64,000 bases of DNA from Sisyra terminalis (Eukaryota; Arthropoda; Insecta; Neuroptera; Sisyridae). Below are positions 13,393-26,300 of the stretch, one piece after another. Position 1 is the first letter of the stretch. Each line of letters begins with the position of its first letter. The stretch is from positions 48,370,630 through 48,434,629 of the forward strand of contig OY292274.1 of NCBI GenBank assembly GCA_958496175.1. Reading direction: 5' to 3'. Position numbers and translations under genes: made by a program. The notes under the pieces were generated by a model. It searched no databases, was not told the origin of the DNA, and saw nothing but the letters and a program-made list of their open reading frames with translations.

Positions 13393-13731
13393 TCACTGTT
13401 GATATTTTTTGATTTTTCCGATAAATTTTATTTGTAGTGGTTTGTAAATTGAGTGCAACAATGGACTGACTTGAATCAAAAGAATGAAGTATATGGCGGC
13501 TGCGATAGAGGTTAATATAACCTTGATATTAATAACAATTGCTGCAAATATCGATAACGAAATATTTGCCATTTTCTGTTTTGACCAGCATTGTTGTCGT
13601 TGCATATTTCTATCAGCATTAAGTTTAATCTGACGTTTTGATATTTCAGTGAATCTTGACGATTCGTCCACAATGGTTAGTAGGTTCGTGTATAGGATAA
13701 TTATCGTTAAGATGATGCGAATTCGTCTCAT
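13393..13731 (-). CDS. small hypothetical membrane or secreted protein
   Basis: An uninterrupted 112-codon ORF, not recognised as any family. The N terminus reads like a signal peptide or signal anchor: two Arg, then a run of Ile/Leu/Thr (residues 4-20). A charged segment follows (24-52, with a single Cys), then a hydrophobic stretch (53-90) that could hold one or two membrane helices, and a basic tail (KIKKYQQ). An AATAAA on the minus strand (about 13346-13351) lies just past the stop, as expected for a single-exon gene. Against it: in DNA this AT-rich, chance ORFs of hydrophobic residues occur, and no splice or promoter signal confirms it. Confidence 0.3.
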   Translation of the reverse strand: MRRIRIILTIIILYTNLLTIVDESSRFTEISKRQIKLNADRNMQRQQCWSKQKMANISLSIFAAIVINIKVILTSIAAAIYFILLIQVSPLLHSIYKPLQIKFIGKIKKYQQ

Positions 13732-13799
13732 TTTTGTTCACTTTTTACTAGGTTTGTGGTGCACTAGTTTCGCTTACAATAAATTGAAGTTTAATGTTT

Positions 13800-16700
13800 G
13801 TTTCATATTGTTTCTATAACAATGGAATTTCATTAGGCTATTGAAATATGAAAAAGCATACGAAAAAATGTATCAAAATGTAGAGTATTTCTTCAAAAGT
13901 ACTTTTTCAATTTTTGACAAATAATAATTTTTCTGTTCAACGCATATTTAGCTTCCTGCGTGGTTGAACTTTTCCTTCGCTTGCTACAGGCTGTGAATTT
14001 TAGTGCATTCTTCGTTTTAGCAGGTGTTTTAATTCTTATTGAAACACCTCTCTGTTTTCTTTATAATCTTTATATCCAAAATGACCTTCATCTTTATAAT
14101 AATGTTATCTACCAAATTGTCTTTCTTTCTTATTATCACATCAGTATTTTCTGAAAATTTTGGAATCAGTAGTTAATCGGTAGTAAAACTACCAACTCTA
14201 AGAATTAATTTTTTTTATTTATTTATTAAATTAGTGTTTTATTCTTTCATGTTACGTATGTGTCCTATAATGTTTTATTTAACTAATTTAAGGAATCTTT
14301 CTATGATTTCATAAGATCTGCCCTTATTTTATGTATGTTTCCAATTTTACCTTCGATTTTAACTCTGAAAATCTAAGATAAAATCTCTAGTTCTGACTTT
14401 GGTTTCGATAAAACCCACCTTTGTAACATCTCAAATTCCGACCTTATCTACAGTAGATATAAAGCTTCAGGAACTGTTACTAATTCTAAGTTTCCAATCA
14501 AGAGAGTATTGTTGATGTTAAACTAAATTTTTAGCATCGCAAAATGCTATGAAATGCCACTGGTGTATTTATCCATTGTTGATAAAGATTTTCCTTTTAT
14601 GTATATTGTATATGCATTGAAATTGAGTTACATTTTCTAAGTTTTTTTTTCTTCACGTTAATTTTAAGAAATTTTTCTATTATCTATATCTTGATGCGTT
14701 TTTTCTATTTCTTTCCATTTCCGGAATTTTTCCGATAACTAAATACTTAATTCAACATTATTTATAGTTTCTTTTTTGTCTTCGTTAACAAAACTATATA
14801 TGCATTTGATGATTTTCATGATTCGTCGAACATTGCAGTCTTCATTCTTTTCTAGGGATTCATTTGTCATTTAGCGTAGAGTTTAAAAATAGCAGAAGAT
14901 AAACAGCATCTATAAGGGATTCTCTTCCAATCCTTTTAATGTTTTCTTCATTTATACGAATACTAATAATTTTATAAATATTTATTAGTTTGGTATTATT
15001 TCTCCAGTATTACCAAAACCAACATACTTATAAATTAAAGTAATTTAAATTATAAGCGGTAAATGAACTTATTCATAAAATAGAAAAAAAAACAAATAAG
15101 TAACAGAGTTTAAAAAATATTGCAACATATCTTCCGAGTTACGTACTTGAATTGCCAATGCATTTTTTTTAATAACCATCAAATACACAAAAAATACATT
15201 GTGATCCAAGATGTGATGACTACTGAAAAAGGTGTATTTGAGTAATTCTTGTCAAATTCCAAAATTTGGTAGAAAAAAAAATATTTTTTTAAAATTCTTT
15301 TTTTTTTATCAATTTTGTAAGATTTGTGTAACTAAATTTTACCATTATAATGGTCTCCAGAATAAACTTATTTTAGACGACTTATAAGGGTGGTTATAAT
15401 TTTGAAAGTGAGGCAATGGTTTTTATAGGCCCTACCGTCATTGAATCGTGTTTGTTATTGATTAATGAACTACTTGTATCTCTACATTGCACTTACAACA
15501 ATAATTTTCACTAAAGTCAATATGCATGATGTTCTCATCTTAAACAGGAAAAACGGTGAATTTAAGGATTTTGTCTTATATATCGTCATTCCCTCGATTC
15601 AATTTAAAATGAGGGAATGGCGAAATGAAGTATAACTTAAACAATCTTGGAAGATAAACTTTTGTTACATCTGAATATTTATGTAAGCTTACTGTCTCTG
15701 ACAACCTACTTTACTATGCAGTTATTATTAAAATATGTAAAATACCTTTATTTTTCTTTCAATGTGAGGGAATGACGACTGAAAATGTAATCTTGAAATA
15801 ATTTTCATATTTTTTTTTTGGGACCGATATTCTTCCATATGTCAAGAATTTTGGAATTGCATGAGAATTAGCCATTTATTAAATTTTTCAGTTTAAAGTT
15901 TTCAGATTCGTTTTTTTTTTTTATTATTAGATGTCATTTATCTATTTGCTAAACCTCAATACTAATTTTGTCATATTTCGTTTTGCCGAACGAAAATGTA
16001 AGGTTTTCATTGCATTCAATACCTTGAAAATCCCGATTTATCTCATTTTTTTCTCAATGAATACTAAAAATATTATCTGTGCAGGTAAAGATTTGAATCT
16101 TATCTTTAGTTTATATTACTTAACGTTTATGTTTCTTTTTCCAGATAAATTTAATCACTTGATTTTCTTTGCACTATTTATAGGTTTCTGTTAGAGAGAT
16201 AATTTCATGATGTATGTAATATTTGAAAAAAAAATTAAATGTATAAGTACCTACTTATTCCCAGACGTTTTAGTTTTACTTGAGAGTTAATGATTAAAAA
16301 AGTTTTTTTTAGGAAAAGTTTGCTTTAATTTAAAATAAAAGTGGTTTCAGACTTTCGGTTTTTAAAGATCATATTTTTATCTTTGAGTTTCCGTTGTTCG
16401 CGACATCGGATGATTATTTTTTTTTAAATTAACTTTATTTATTCATTAGAGTTCATTTCAACTTGTGGATCTATTTTTCTCGAGAGTTACAAGTTTAACT
16501 TAGCTGTAATTAGGTAAGGTTTTTATTTATTTTTTATTCGCTATGTTTATTGAACTTTCAACCAAAATAGTTTTAACGTATATTTCTAATTGTATATTTC
16601 CATTTTTCATCGTTTAAATAATACTTTTTTATGAACCTATTGATGAAAGTTATATTTCCATGTTTGAAGTGTGCATTTATTACTTTCTTGTATTAATTAA

Positions 16701-17879
16701 ATGGTAAATTTATAAAAAACCAATCATTTATTAACATAGATAATTCATAGATAATAACACATTTATATTCAAATGGTCGGAAAAAAATCCGTTTTGAAGG
16801 ATCTCATCGGAAATCTGAACGCAGTAGTTTGAATTATTTCAACCAATTTTCCTTTGTCTTTTCAAAAGTCAAGAAAATTCCCAATACAATACAATTTATA
16901 TTACAAAACAAAACGGCCAGGACAAAATTCTACCACAATAATTATGGGTGATATATTAAAATTATACAAATCTGGCAAATTATATGTGTCTCATTTGTTT
17001 ATAATTCAATTCGTGGATCAATCGGTTAATTTATTTGCGAGTTGAATTAAAAGTAAAACAAAGATTGAAACATTGCGTGATTATACCTGTCTAAAGTATA
17101 TCTATGCTAAAGTTTTTATTAAGGTTTATGATTTCAAAGTGTATTTCGATTGTAACTAGAGAAAATGTAGAAATAATCCAATGCAGGAATAACCTTACTC
17201 AATATCTAAAAATCGAGCAACCAGCATATGAATAATGTAAGTATGGTTGCCTTGTTTCTTCAATCTATTAAATGGGGTATTTGATTAAGTTTGAAAAATT
17301 GTTTTAAATTATTCTACACTACATTGTAAACGTAGTACATTGATATTTCTGGGAAATCTACTGCATTATCAATAAAAATTGAAGTTAAAATTTTAAATAT
17401 CAAAACCGCTATTTTTATAATGGTGGTGACCTATGACGTCATTTTCAAGTAAACAAGTTAATCTTATTCGGCTTAACTGATTTTTTGTAATTTTACTTCA
17501 AATTTATTGGATAGAATGGTGTACGAATGATGTGTAGTGCCTCAGTGTATAAAATACGAAGGCAAAAATTCCACATAAATTGTTTTTTTCTTTTCTAACA
17601 AATCCCCAAAAAATATGGTTATTTCAAAGTTTTTGTCAACATACCCTAAAATGAGAACACAACACAGCAGTGTAGTATAGAATGCTAATGTATATAACCA
17701 ATGCTTTTTAATGACCCAACAAATCATCTCAAATTTTGGAGATCCATCTCTGTTTACCTGAGTTCATTATGCACATAGTGACAAGAAAAATTTCGATCGA
17801 GTTTGATGAAATGAAATGACAGTTAAAAAGAAATAAATCAATCCGAACCAATGACCAGATTTTCGGTCAAAAAAGTTAA
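13800..17879. other. AT-rich non-coding stretch, no gene seen
   Basis: ORFs here are short, hydrophobic and unrecognised. The only structure noticed is a GAGGGAATG inverted and direct motif set at about 15586-15780, listed separately. Confidence 0.45.
15586..15626. repeat. small inverted repeat built on GAGGGAATG
   Basis: CGTCATTCCCTC and GAGGGAATGGCG face each other across about 18 bp, and a third copy, GAGGGAATGACGA, occurs near 15768. This could be the remnant of a terminal repeat of a transposon or a protein-binding palindrome; no function can be assigned. Confidence 0.35.
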
Positions 17880-17887
17880 ACATGAGT

Positions 17888-18089
17888 CAGTGGTGGATTT
17901 ACCAGGGGGTTGAGTAGGCTAATTTGCTAATCACAGGAAAATTTGATGCCATAACGGTGATAGAGTACAAATTGAGATTCCATTGATAGAATTAATATGA
18001 TTGCTAAATTGGGTATCGAATTTCAGAGGATAGTAGGGGCGGCAAAAATTGAATAACCTACAAGCGACAAATTTGTAAATCCACCACTG
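17888..18089. mobile_element. hAT-type MITE (202 bp) with exact 8-bp target duplication
   Basis: Terminal inverted repeats of 15 bp, CAGTGGTGGATTTAC at 17888-17902 and its exact complement at 18075-18089, flanked by a perfect 8-bp direct repeat ACATGAGT (17880-17887 and 18090-18097). The CAGTGG(C/T)GGATTTAC end and 8-bp duplication are diagnostic of hAT transposons. There is no transposase inside, so it is non-autonomous. The perfect ends suggest a fairly recent insertion. Confidence 0.9.
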
Positions 18090-18571
18090 ACATGAGTCCT
18101 CTGTACTACACATTTGTAAATAAGTAATTTTCTTTCTATCTTAGGTTATAAGGCTGTTATCAGGTCGCACAAAATTTGACTCCATTTTAAGGTTTAAAAA
18201 AATACTCTCACATTTGTTATAAAGCTATATAAAAGTTATAATAAAACTAAATCAATTATAGGTCAGAGACAAAATGTAACACTCAGCAAACATAAATCGC
18301 AAACAACAATCAATTAAGGAAGACATGGTTAACTTATATATGAAGTCACTGGAATTGCAACCAATCACAAGTCGTTTCCGTTCCAATTTCAAAAGTTGTC
18401 ATATTTTTTTCGTGAAATTTGCAAAAAATATTCATAATTTAATATGATATTGAGGGAAATTTGCTTTTTTACCCTACTATATGATAGAACTTCAACAAAT
18501 TGTACTGTATATTCAACGGTGTCAAATACTCTTTTATCAAAAAACCATTCAAAAAGCAAAGGATTTTTTTA

Positions 18572-18736
18572 ATTGTTATTTACCGTCGCTTTATAACTAT
18601 CAAGGTCTTAAGCGATTGTAGAGTTATTTAAAATCCGTAAGTCAAGAAATATTGAATATTTACTCACTACGAAATTTAAACCCTATACTTACCAGTTTTG
18701 GAGTGGTCACCTTGACCACTCGGTCACCAATAGGCT
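18572..18736 (-). repeat. tRNA-derived SINE, copy 2
   Basis: Same family as the 11.2 kb copy. On the minus strand: a diverged A-box region GGTGACCGAGTGGTCAAGG, the shared CCAAAACTGGTAAGTATAGGG word, a decayed B box, and the tail ending GCGACGGTAAATAACAATT. Confidence 0.75.
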
Positions 18737-20749
18737 TGAGATGTTTTTGTAAATTATAAAATTCCTTTTTTGTACAAACCTAGACTAAATAATTTCGATT
18801 ATAAGTTCTAAACCTGTACACTCGAGATAAGTCGAGAATCATCTGATCTCGTCTCGAATTTAAGATTTTGCGAGATTGAAGTTTTAGACCCGTCAGCGAT
18901 TTCGATATGAATGAAAGTTTGTTTAAGTTTTGTTCCATTTATCAAAATTTCATAAAATTATACTCCAAATATTATTTTATAGAATTAGAGTTCGAAAACT
19001 TTCGATGTTCACCAATTAATTAACGATCCCTTCAATTTATATTAACACTAATAATCTTGAAGATAAATTCCCCTTGCACTGACGTGACAATAAAGAGGTC
19101 TGGCATGTGTAAATTATTACTGAGGTTTTAAGTACTTACAAAGGTTATTACAGTGTTCGTTTAAAAAGTTACTAATGACTTTCGAAGATGCGACTTAAAA
19201 TTTGTTTATTATTAAATGACAAAAAAAAAAACATTGCAAAGTGTTAGTGTATAAAAGTTAAACAAACTGATGTAGATATTTAAGTAATAGAAAAACTTAG
19301 TAAAACTTTGAGAACGAAGTTTTGGCAATGTGCCATTCTGTTCGCGAAAGATTCGAGCTTTTTACATTGATTTGAGCAATTTTTCTTGACCAAATACGTA
19401 TGAGTCAAAGGAAAAAACCGCTTCACTTTATACACATATGTACTCGTATACAGACGATATATGGATATGAAAAATCAATAAAACTGAATAGTGATTTTGG
19501 CAATATTTACAACGAAAAATATGACAACTACTGCATCGCTTATATAAGTTTTATTCCCATGTTGAACTAATGCTAATGATATGCTTTTTGTTCCTGTAAA
19601 AGAAAAATCTAAGTAACAGTCCTTAATTTCAGTACTTTTTAACGTCGATCCAGTTATTTTCTCATAATTATTTATTGAAATTCCACATGAAAGATTCTTG
19701 AAAAGTTCGCAAGTAGAAGCTGGTTAATTTGACCTTGTTTCATCGTATCTTGAAGGTGGAATTTACTCACATATTAATTAAAACAATTTCGAGAATTTGA
19801 TTATATAAGTATCTACTTCAAATATCTACAACTGTAATTATTTTAAAATCAATATAATTTTCTGTTGGGAACATTGTTTCAATTTTCTTTCATACTGAAT
19901 ATTGAATGAAAATTAAAAAAGCGCAAATAAATTTATTTCTGTGTTTTTAAGAAATCTGAAAAAAATTATAGTATTTTATCAAACTGAATATTGAATTAGT
20001 ATTATGTTTGTAATTCACTTATTCTTGCTCAAATAAGAGAGCTTATTATTAATGTTAAACTTATGCATAATTTCAAATGTACGATATAGGTAGGCATTTT
20101 ATAATTTCAAATAAAATTTTCTTTTTACTTATGCTAAATATGCCATTGAAGCTAATCTTATTGAAATTATTCCTGTTTTCTCGTTCACATAGGTCAGTTC
20201 TGTACATTTTTTTAATAACCTTGTAAAATAAGTTTATTTAGGTATTATGTGAATTTTTATGTGGATTTCATAATAATACAAATAAAATATTCAATATTCA
20301 ATAAATTCTGTAATTTTTGTAATTGTTTTGTAACGCAAATGGTCCGAAAACTTTTTTTTTAAGAATTTTTAAGAATAAATATTTTGAAATTAAATTATTT
20401 ATTAAGTAATACTTTAAGTAAATATTTGCTGATATGTTGGTATAACTAGTTAGTTTATTTTTGCAATTAGAATTTTACTGTCGACTTGAGCCAAATAAAT
20501 AAATAAAAAGAAAATCTTAGAAAATTAAAAAGCCTATGATGAAAATATATTTCCATTTTTTAAATTTGATTTTTCATTATTTTCTAAACTATTATATTTT
20601 CTTTCAATTTAATAGAAAACCATGCGTGATTCACGCACTATCATATAATGCATGAATGCCGGTATAAATGAAAAAGAAGGGGACGTTCCCTTAAAATTGA
20701 GAAATTGTTTTTATAATTAGATCGTCATTATTATTTACTGCTTTCTTAG
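18737..20749. other. AT-rich non-coding stretch, no gene seen
   Basis: No coding content recognised. A perfect 13-bp palindrome GCGTGATTCACGC occurs just downstream at about 20623-20635. Confidence 0.45.
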
Positions 20750-21589
20750 TTTTTAGTTACTTTTGGGTAAAAAAGATAAATTTTTAGCTAGAAGATACAG
20801 TTCTTTTTAAAAATTATCTAAGATACTACTTACTTTTCGCTGGAAAATAATGAAACTAAGATACATAAGTTTAGATACTTTTTAGTAACTTAGTTACTTG
20901 AAAGTAATTAGGACACTTATTTCTGGTAGCTCTGTTTATAATATTAACTTAATAGTTTCTTTATAAACTTAATTCTGACACTTCGGGGAAAAAAATTAGG
21001 GTCAATATTTGAAAGTTACTATACGCAAAAAATAAATTACTCCTAACTAAAGCTGCCAAAGAAACTTTGAAAAAGTATCTAGCTACTAGATGAATTATTA
21101 TTTAAAAAAAGTACCTAATCGAATTTACTTTGGGTATCTTGTTTCTATTAAAGAAACTTAAATACTTATTTCAAATTAAGTTTAAGATAATTAAAAAGAT
21201 ACTTTTTTAGTTACTTTGTATATTATGTTTGTACTAAGTTCCGTAAAGTATTAGGTTATCAGATAATGTTTTTTATGTTTATTAATTCAGGAAAAAATAA
21301 AATATGTATGTCTTAGTTTCCGTAAACACATTACACTTTAAAAAATTTCAAGATAATAGTATAAGAGGTATAAATTGAATTTTATTGTTCAAAACAAATT
21401 AAAACTTTCTATCCATCTCGAGTTGTAGGTATCTTAGTTACTTTTTAGTATCTAAGATATTTTTTAAGTATCAAGATACTATTACTTTTAAAACGTATTT
21501 AAGATACCAGTTACTTTTTGTCAAAAAATGAAGGAACTAAGATACAATATCTTAGATACTTTATAAGATACAATTTTCTGACAGCTCTG
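20750..21589. mobile_element. subrepeat-rich block, probably one or two decayed hAT-like non-autonomous elements
   Basis: The words AAGATACTTT, AGTTACTTTTT and TATCTAAGATA recur more than a dozen times in both orientations. One sub-block ends GGTAGCTCTG at 20934. A second runs from AGCTGCCAAAG (21051) to TGACAGCTCTG (21589), giving imperfect inverted ends of the CAGAGCTG type seen in some hAT elements. No clear target duplication was found, so family and boundaries are uncertain. Confidence 0.45.
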
Positions 21590-22689
21590 CCTCTACGAAG
21601 CTAAAGTTTAATAACAGTAATAGTTCTGTATTTGTATAGAAAGACAAAGGTCTACAAGAAAAGTTCAATTTAAAAATCTGAAAAACCAAATGGCTCAAAT
21701 CCATTTTATCCCAGTTTCAAAATTAATGATATGTCGAATACCGTATATACTGTACGTACCACGGTAAGAAGGGCTCTTGCGAGTTATAAAGTCATTGAGA
21801 CCAACGACCAATGGACATTCTGTACTATTAGAACAAAATATACTTTGAAATTATGGGTTTTCTCAGAATATTTATACAATGTTTATCCCCCCTCCAAAAG
21901 TTGATCCGTCTCGCTTTCGAGAAAATTTTGTCAATAAGAGTCTTCAACATTGAAATTTGAGTTTCGGAAAGTCGTGCGTCAAATTTAAGCTCTATTCAAT
22001 TATATTATTGATTTTTAATGATTAGGTTTCTAGAAGCCTGGAATCTTGGTTCATTATTAAGAACGCTATAGTAATTTTTCTCTAGTAAAAGAAAATTGTA
22101 GAAGTTTGAGTTTATTAAAAATGATTACCGACAATATAGATTACGCTATTAAAATCTATTACTATCTGATAAAGACTCGTAAAACGTTGACTTCTTTATT
22201 GAGATTTCATTAGTCATACGCACCATAAATAATTTAAATTTTATGATTTATGGATTGTTTGAATACATAAAAAAATTGACATATTCACTGCAAACGCCAT
22301 TCAATCTATTTGCCATTCAGAGATTTATAGGCTTTAATAGCTTTGGGATTTATATGAAAGCATAAATTTTATAATTATGTTCTCCTCGTATTGCAAACTA
22401 AATTATTGAATTAGTTTAATAAAATATTGGTAATATTTTTGCAGATTTTGGAAAATAATAAAATTTGCACTTCGTTTTATATATTTTTTATCGGTTCCAT
22501 TAGATGTGGATGAGAGGCTTGAAGTAAAAAAAATGTCATGAAAGAAACTTTTCGTCGTTTAGTACGAAATTATTTTTAGATAAGGGAGCCACGTTCTATA
22601 TAGGCTACGAAAATTGAAAAACATTGAGAGGAGCTTAAAAGCTTCGAAATTATGTTTGAAATATTCAAGTTGTTGAAAAATTAAATGTT
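21590..22689. other. AT-rich non-coding stretch, no gene seen
   Basis: Nothing supportable on either strand. Confidence 0.45.
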
Positions 22690-23349
22690 GAAAATATAAC
22701 ATGAGTCCAAAGTGGGGTTGGGGTAAAAAACGAAATGCTTTTTGACAAAATCGCGTGGGACTTACACATTTGTGGGGGCGAAAACCTCCAATACACTAAA
22801 ATGTCGCTGCACGTATATATCTCTAGTAATGTATAAAACATCCCCCACAAATTCGACGGTGAACGCGTCGCATCGATATGTGCGCACTAGCAATGCGCGC
22901 CAACCGAAAAAGCTCGGAAAAGCTGCCACACTGATGGTGTCCTGTGCTTTTTCAATGGTACCCATTTTACACTGTATACCGCGCCAACCCCCCCGCTGGC
23001 GGTTGTAAAGCTCGAGACTATTTAACCGTGTTTCTGTGTGTTACATAAAATCTCCTCTCTTGTCTTTCGTCATATTGCCTCCACATTGCCCTTATCAATT
23101 AAACAAGCTTTTTTGTATTAACTAACGGTTTACGAATATAGATCATTTAGAAGGGAAATTGTGAATTCGTATTTTATAAATTTTAAATAAAACGAGTGGT
23201 TATTAAGCGAAATTAAACGTGGTTTTTGGTACGGTTTGAGTGAAACGTTCAGTGTCACATTTTTTTTATTTCGGGAATATACTGATCTACGTCAAAGTGT
23301 TACAGTTTCCTCTAGGCAAGGATAATTTGCCATTGTATTTTCAGTAAAG
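22690..23349 (+). promoter_or_regulatory. GC-richer island: candidate promoter and second non-coding first exon (possibly EndoA)
   Basis: Distinctly GC-rich DNA at 22690-23015, including a C-run followed by GCTGGCGG at 22986-23002. A TATTTAA word lies at 23019-23025, and about 300 bp further a splice donor AAAG|GTAAAT (gt at 23350-23351). This is the layout of a promoter plus 5' UTR exon and it is 7.7 kb upstream of the EndoA ATG exon. ORFs on both strands inside it are overlapping and look like by-products of the raised GC content. Strand and target gene are inferred. Confidence 0.4.
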
Positions 23350-26300
23350 GTAAATTTTGTGTTATTAGGTCATTTTTAACGATGACGCAAGCTTTGAGCT
23401 AATAAACGGAAAAACAAGCGTTTGGGAAACTTCTTAATTTGGTAACCTTATTTTTTCCATTTGATAATTGATTTGAATGTCTAGTATCTGAAACCCGTTG
23501 TTCTTCCGTGAAATATTCAAAACTGCAATTTATATTATTTTGCCAATGCACTTAAAAATGTATTGTTACTAACAAATAAAATTGTATATCACAAAAAATT
23601 AGTTAAAAAAAACCATTAAATAGTTTTATTATAATATTTATTTTTGCTAATTTTTATGTATTTGTTAGGATTTCGAAAACGTTAATTCTCATTTAAAATT
23701 CATCCATTTTTATCTTTATACTACTTATACTGATTTAAGCATCTAACTTTATGACTACTGGTATTTTATTGAAAATATACTTTTTAAATTATTTACTTTA
23801 GAATGTTTTTTTTGTTTAACTAATATATTATAACCTTTACGGTTTTTTTTTTTAAATTCAATGTGAAATAATTTAGCTATACGAAATGAAATAAAATTAT
23901 TAGGCTTGATTTTGTTGCGTAAAATGAATATTACAAATAAATAAATAACATATTTTAAAGAAAGTATTGAGGTTACATTAGCCACGGAACACGATTTCTG
24001 CCTACCATAAAAATATTTTGGATTACCAAGAAATAAGTGTTTGATTATATTTTTTTTACTAGCAACTTAACCGACGTATCTACGTTTAGGTTTAATTATT
24101 GATTTTTTTGAATTGAAAAGTTTTCAAATATTTTTTATTTTTACTAGAGCATACATATTAGTGTAAATTTACTATATATCTTTGGAAATGATTATATATT
24201 GTCTGTTTTAAATTTAAATTATTTATTTTTTATTTATATCGATTTTAAATTTTCATTATTCACTTCTTAAATCTGTGAAATAAGATCAGTTATTTAATTA
24301 TTCATTTAATAGTCATCTCACTAGTTGAACTTGGGATTAAAAGTTTATAAACTTACTTGGATTTAATAATTACCAATAGCTCAAAAAGTTATTCCGGTTA
24401 TTACCTACCTTAAGTAATCACTGCAAAACGGCATTGTATTTATTTATGTTTCCATTTATTTATTTATTGATGTTTCCATTTAAGGATGAGTTCCATTAAA
24501 TTATGCAAAAAAAGGTAATATTAAATAAATTATCCATTAAAAAAATCTTACAATCTAAATTGGGTATTTTGGATATTAAATTTTCACACTTGACGATTAT
24601 TTTTAAACAAATTTTCCTTTTGTATGTTAATTCTAACAATTATAAGTTGGAATTATTAGAAATTGAGAATCCCCAAAAATGTTTTGATTAAAAATTGTAT
24701 AAATTACAAAACAAACTAAATGGTTCTTAACTGTTTGAGATGATAATAAATAAAAAATATTCATAAATGAAATGGGAATGAAAAACAGCGTAAAAAAGAA
24801 AACTTATTTAAATATTCATCATACTTTGACTAGTTAATGTATATGCAACCATTTATGTACTATAACGGTATCATGAAAATTCTTATTTTAGTAAAATTTA
24901 ATATACTATTTTAATTCAAGATTTTCAGAAAATCGTTTTTTACCGATTGTTGTTAAAAAATATCACATGTGCTAAAAATGATAATTATATGTGCTAAACA
25001 ATTCATTAACCATTCCAAAATACAATTTTTAGTAGCTTTCCCTTTTAGGGAATTGTGTGCATAAAATATGCTATTTTTCAAGATTGAAGTGTAATTTTTG
25101 TTTAATAATTTTGAAATATTTAGGACAGCAATAGTACATATTTTTTTTAAAAAAAATACTCGCAAATGGTTTCTCATTGGCCAAATTAATATTTTAGTTT
25201 TTCTGTCGAAATATACGTCAATTAAAATATATAAAAATTTCACCTAAGAATATGTGTATACAAATTATTAAACTTTTGCCAATTTTAATCATCCTTAAGA
25301 TATATTTTTCTATTGCAGCCAAAATGTATGGTAGTTTCGTCGTTATTCTAATATGGAATTAGTTTTTTTTTGGAAATATTATTTTTTTTTTTGAATTATC
25401 TACGACCATTCAAATTATAAATTTTATTCACAAGTACATTGCATGCATTCATATATACCATACTGGTACACTTATTATATTTTAAATGAATCTTTCTCTA
25501 ATTATAATTTGTTTTAACTGCGACCAGTTACTATCTCCGGATTGACTAATCCGATTTTGATAAATCTTTATTTATACCATGCGATTATTACATAGTGTAT
25601 ATGGCACACGTGAAAATTGGCCACATGTAAGCTGATCAATTATTTTGGTTTTCTTTATGAACGAAATAGCACGGAAAAACACGTGCTTTCTTTAATGTTA
25701 TTTTTTTCTTTTCAATTTTTTTGTCGAAATACAGTAAATTGTCACGTTAGAAAACTCCTTTTTAGAAATAACGTTTAATTCCTGTTACTTTGATCACCCA
25801 ATTACCAGGATTCATCCCCCAGTTCAAAACGTTACATATTTTTTAAAAGGTCAAATATGTACCCTACGCTCCAGAGATGGATATTGAAAACGTTTATGTA
25901 AATTTCTAGTAGGTATAACTGCTAAGGGAAAAATATAATTTTAGTACTTAAAAACCGAAACAATCTTAAACTTTATGGTCAATAATTTTTACTTTCTTTT
26001 GATTACGAACCCTTCTACGTTTCTGAACTCTGAAGGATTTTAAATTTGTTATTAAATTTTACAGAATGCTTGGTACTTGGAAGATGATAACTCGGTTGAG
26101 TTTTATAAAACTAGTACTGTATAAATGCTAAAAGGATACCTAGGTTTCTTTGATTCTAAGAATCTAAAATAAGCAAACTTTTGTGGCTTAAGCCCTTAGA
26201 AGCTCTTACGTCTTTTTTTAACTCATTTTATATTTCTTTGAAATCAAATTTGTTCTTAAGCTTTTTTTATATGTTTTGTTCCTTCTAACCAAATTAGTCT

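Noticed and set aside
22742..23008. Overlapping plus- and minus-strand ORFs in the GC-rich island (also 22762-22965 and 22665-22850)
   Set aside because: Open frames on both strands at once are expected from raised GC content; none shows a recognisable domain, and the block is better explained as a promoter.
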